From Burkholderiales bacterium (lineage in GTDB: Bacteria; Pseudomonadota; Gammaproteobacteria; Burkholderiales; UBA11063): DNA of 7,101 bases. The stretch's first letter is position 1. The number at the start of each line of letters is the position of its first letter. The stretch is from the NCBI GenBank assembly GCA_026461645.1, contig JAPJMP010000180.1, forward strand, positions 1 to 7,101. The letters are read 5' to 3'. The notes beneath the pieces were generated by a model. It ran no database searches and was not told the DNA's origin. It was given only the letters and a program-made list of their open reading frames with translations. This document shows, in pieces, positions 5,913 through 7,101 of the stretch. A program made the position numbers and the translations under genes.

Positions 5913-6374
5913 GTGAAACGATTAACTATAGATTTTCTGGTAGGTGTGTTTGTATTACTTGCTATTATTTGTTTGGGGTTTTTATCCATTAATGTAGCAA
6001 CTAATTCTGGATTTGGGAATGAAGCCAAACAAAGTTATACCTTATATGCTAATTTTAATAATATCGGATCCTTAAAAGTAGCGGCACCTGTTAAAGTTTC
6101 TGGTTTTGTGGTAGGAAGAGTTGTTAATATCAGTTTAGATCAGCACAGTTATCAGGCCGTTGTTACTATGGAAATTAATGATAAATATAAATTTACTACT
6201 GATAGTTCAGCACAAATATTAACCACTGGATTATTAGGTGAGCAATACATTGCCTTGCAATCTGGAGCTGATACTGAGTATTTAAAGAATGGTGACACAA
6301 TTACAATTACATCATCCGCCATGGTACTTGAAAATCTAATCGGTAAATTTATGACCAATATGTCAAGCAAATAG
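5913..6374 (+). CDS. mlaD: MCE-domain phospholipid-binding protein MlaD
   Basis: MlaD is a membrane-anchored MCE protein whose hexameric ring sits on MlaE and forms the hydrophobic lipid channel facing the periplasm and MlaC. The 153 residues begin with one membrane anchor (about 6-26, DFLVGVFVLLAIICLGFL). A single MCE domain follows (about 40-118): YTLYANFNNIGSL, PVKVSGFVVGRV (59-70), and GLLGEQYIAL (106-115). The tail TSSAMVLENLIGKF (133-146) aligns from memory with the E. coli MlaD pore helix (TQSAMVLEDLIGQF). It ends soon after that, without the long polar tail of E. coli MlaD (183 residues), so the short length looks like a family variant and not a truncation. It starts with GTG preceded by GGAG, 21 nt after mlaE. 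mlaC begins 18 nt downstream. Confidence 0.95.
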   Translation: MKRLTIDFLVGVFVLLAIICLGFLSINVATNSGFGNEAKQSYTLYANFNNIGSLKVAAPVKVSGFVVGRVVNISLDQHSYQAVVTMEINDKYKFTTDSSAQILTTGLLGEQYIALQSGADTEYLKNGDTITITSSAMVLENLIGKFMTNMSSK

Positions 6375-6380
6375 TTATAC

Positions 6381-6385
6381 AGGAG
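6381..6385 (+). promoter_or_regulatory. Shine-Dalgarno of mlaC
   Basis: AGGAG lies 7 nt before the ATG at 6393, in the 18-nt gap after mlaD. It is the strongest ribosome site in the mla operon, in contrast to mlaF. This fits the need for more of the soluble periplasmic shuttle, which is an inference. Confidence 0.65.
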
Positions 6386-6392
6386 AAAAATT

Positions 6393-7101
6393 ATGTTTCG
6401 CTTTAAATATCAAACAATACTTGTGCTAGTTGCATTAAATTTTTCATTACCAGCATTCGCAACAGAAGCTAGTGCTGCAATTACAACAACTAAAGCTGCT
6501 AAAACTAGCAAAATAAATGCTTCAAGCGTTAGTGCCTCAATACAAACCGGGGTTTTTGTTACTGCCAATAATTGTGAATCTAATTCTCCATGTAGTGCGG
6601 TATATGACACCTCTAAAAAAGTGCTTGATGCAATTAATAAAGGAGATGCGACTAATGCCACTATCAATTTAATTTATTCGATTGCAATTCCTCAATTTGA
6701 TTTTACTTTAATGACCCGTTTTGCCTTAGGAAATAATTGGAAATTAGCCACTCAAGATCAGCAACAACAATTAGTGCTTTTATTTAAAGAATTACTAATT
6801 TATGCTTATTCCAGCGCAATTACTAAATTCAAAGGGTCGCAAATTACCATAACAAATAGTACTTTAATTAATGAAAAACGCTCAGCTGTAACTACTTTAT
6901 TTGTTTTACCAAATTCAAGTTCCAACGAGCCAATAAAAGTTGAATATGACTTAGCTAAACCATCTGATGCAACAACTTGGAAAGTTTATGACATAAAAAT
7001 TGAAAATACTAGTTTGGTAACTACTTATCGCAATCAATTTAATGATGTAATTCAATCAAGCAAAATTGAAGGGTTAATTAAACAATTAAAAACAAAAGTT
7101 A
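6393..7101 (+). CDS. mlaC: Periplasmic phospholipid-binding protein MlaC (3' end outside window)
   Basis: MlaC carries single phospholipids across the periplasm between the outer-membrane MlaA complex and the inner-membrane MlaFEDB complex. The frame is open to the window edge, giving 236 codons. Residues 1-23 form a signal peptide: basic FRFK, hydrophobic core, and an AFA cleavage site before Thr24. Family landmarks are FDFTLMTRFALGNNW (102-116), DQQQQLVLLFKELLIYAYS (122-140), VEYDLAK (183-189), WKVYDIKIENTSLVTTYRNQ (196-215) and IEGLIKQLKTK (225-235). The last of these normally lies near the end of the protein, so little is probably missing. Oddity: about 45 Ala/Thr/Ser-rich residues with two cysteines (C61, C67) lie between the signal peptide and the usual domain start. 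The ATG has a good AGGAG. mlaB, often next in such operons, may follow outside the window. Confidence 0.93.
   Translation, partial: MFRFKYQTILVLVALNFSLPAFATEASAAITTTKAAKTSKINASSVSASIQTGVFVTANNCESNSPCSAVYDTSKKVLDAINKGDATNATINLIYSIAIPQFDFTLMTRFALGNNWKLATQDQQQQLVLLFKELLIYAYSSAITKFKGSQITITNSTLINEKRSAVTTLFVLPNSSSNEPIKVEYDLAKPSDATTWKVYDIKIENTSLVTTYRNQFNDVIQSSKIEGLIKQLKTKV

Noticed and set aside
6152..6370. 72-codon minus-strand open frame inside mlaD
   Set aside because: It is antisense to the MCE domain, with no family resemblance.
6410..6667. 85-codon minus-strand open frame across the start of mlaC
   Set aside because: It lies wholly antisense to mlaC, whose signal peptide and family motifs are clear. 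The Val/Ala/Leu-rich translation comes from Ala/Thr/Ser codons read backwards.
1..7101. A novel defence, mobile or secretion system
   Set aside because: Every long open frame belongs to a recognised housekeeping family. There are no transposase, integrase, toxin or CRISPR-like features.

Overview
The window is compact, AT-rich bacterial chromosome carrying housekeeping genes. A double-membraned proteobacterium is indicated by an MlaFEDC retrograde phospholipid transport operon, a UbiA-type ubiquinone prenyltransferase, and a uvrC-pgsA pair. Recalled sequence resemblance (the PgsA motif REISISALREWMAQI, the MlaE C-terminus with TAEGVSNATTRTVVSSAL) leans toward a betaproteobacterium, perhaps near Neisseriales. 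A gammaproteobacterium cannot be excluded, and no search was possible.

Layout. Four genes lie on the minus strand in one apparent operon, read from 3973 down to 7: a short-chain dehydrogenase/reductase (SDR), ubiA, uvrC and pgsA. The gaps are 24 nt, a 10-nt overlap and 11 nt. A spacer of about 330 bp (3974-4301) separates this block from a divergent plus-strand operon: mlaF, mlaE, mlaD and mlaC. mlaC runs off the right edge. Each operon has a TATAAT-type -10 element about 30-40 nt before its first gene. The middle of the spacer holds an unexplained, coding-like stretch with no start codon.

How the genes work together. MlaF (ATPase) and MlaE (permease) form the inner-membrane ABC transporter, with MlaD as its MCE-domain ring subunit and MlaC as the periplasmic phospholipid shuttle. 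On the left, PgsA makes phosphatidylglycerol phosphate and UbiA starts the membrane-bound stage of ubiquinone synthesis. UvrC is the nucleotide-excision-repair nuclease. The SDR is an oxidoreductase of unknown substrate.

I found no mobile element, CRISPR array, tRNA, rRNA or defence/toxin system. The most interesting points are small. The SDR gene appears to start at a rare ATT codon, because the first ATG would remove the N-terminal beta strand of its Rossmann fold. PgsA ends about 30 residues early. MlaC has an unusual N-terminal linker with two cysteines. The spacer has a coding-like relic.
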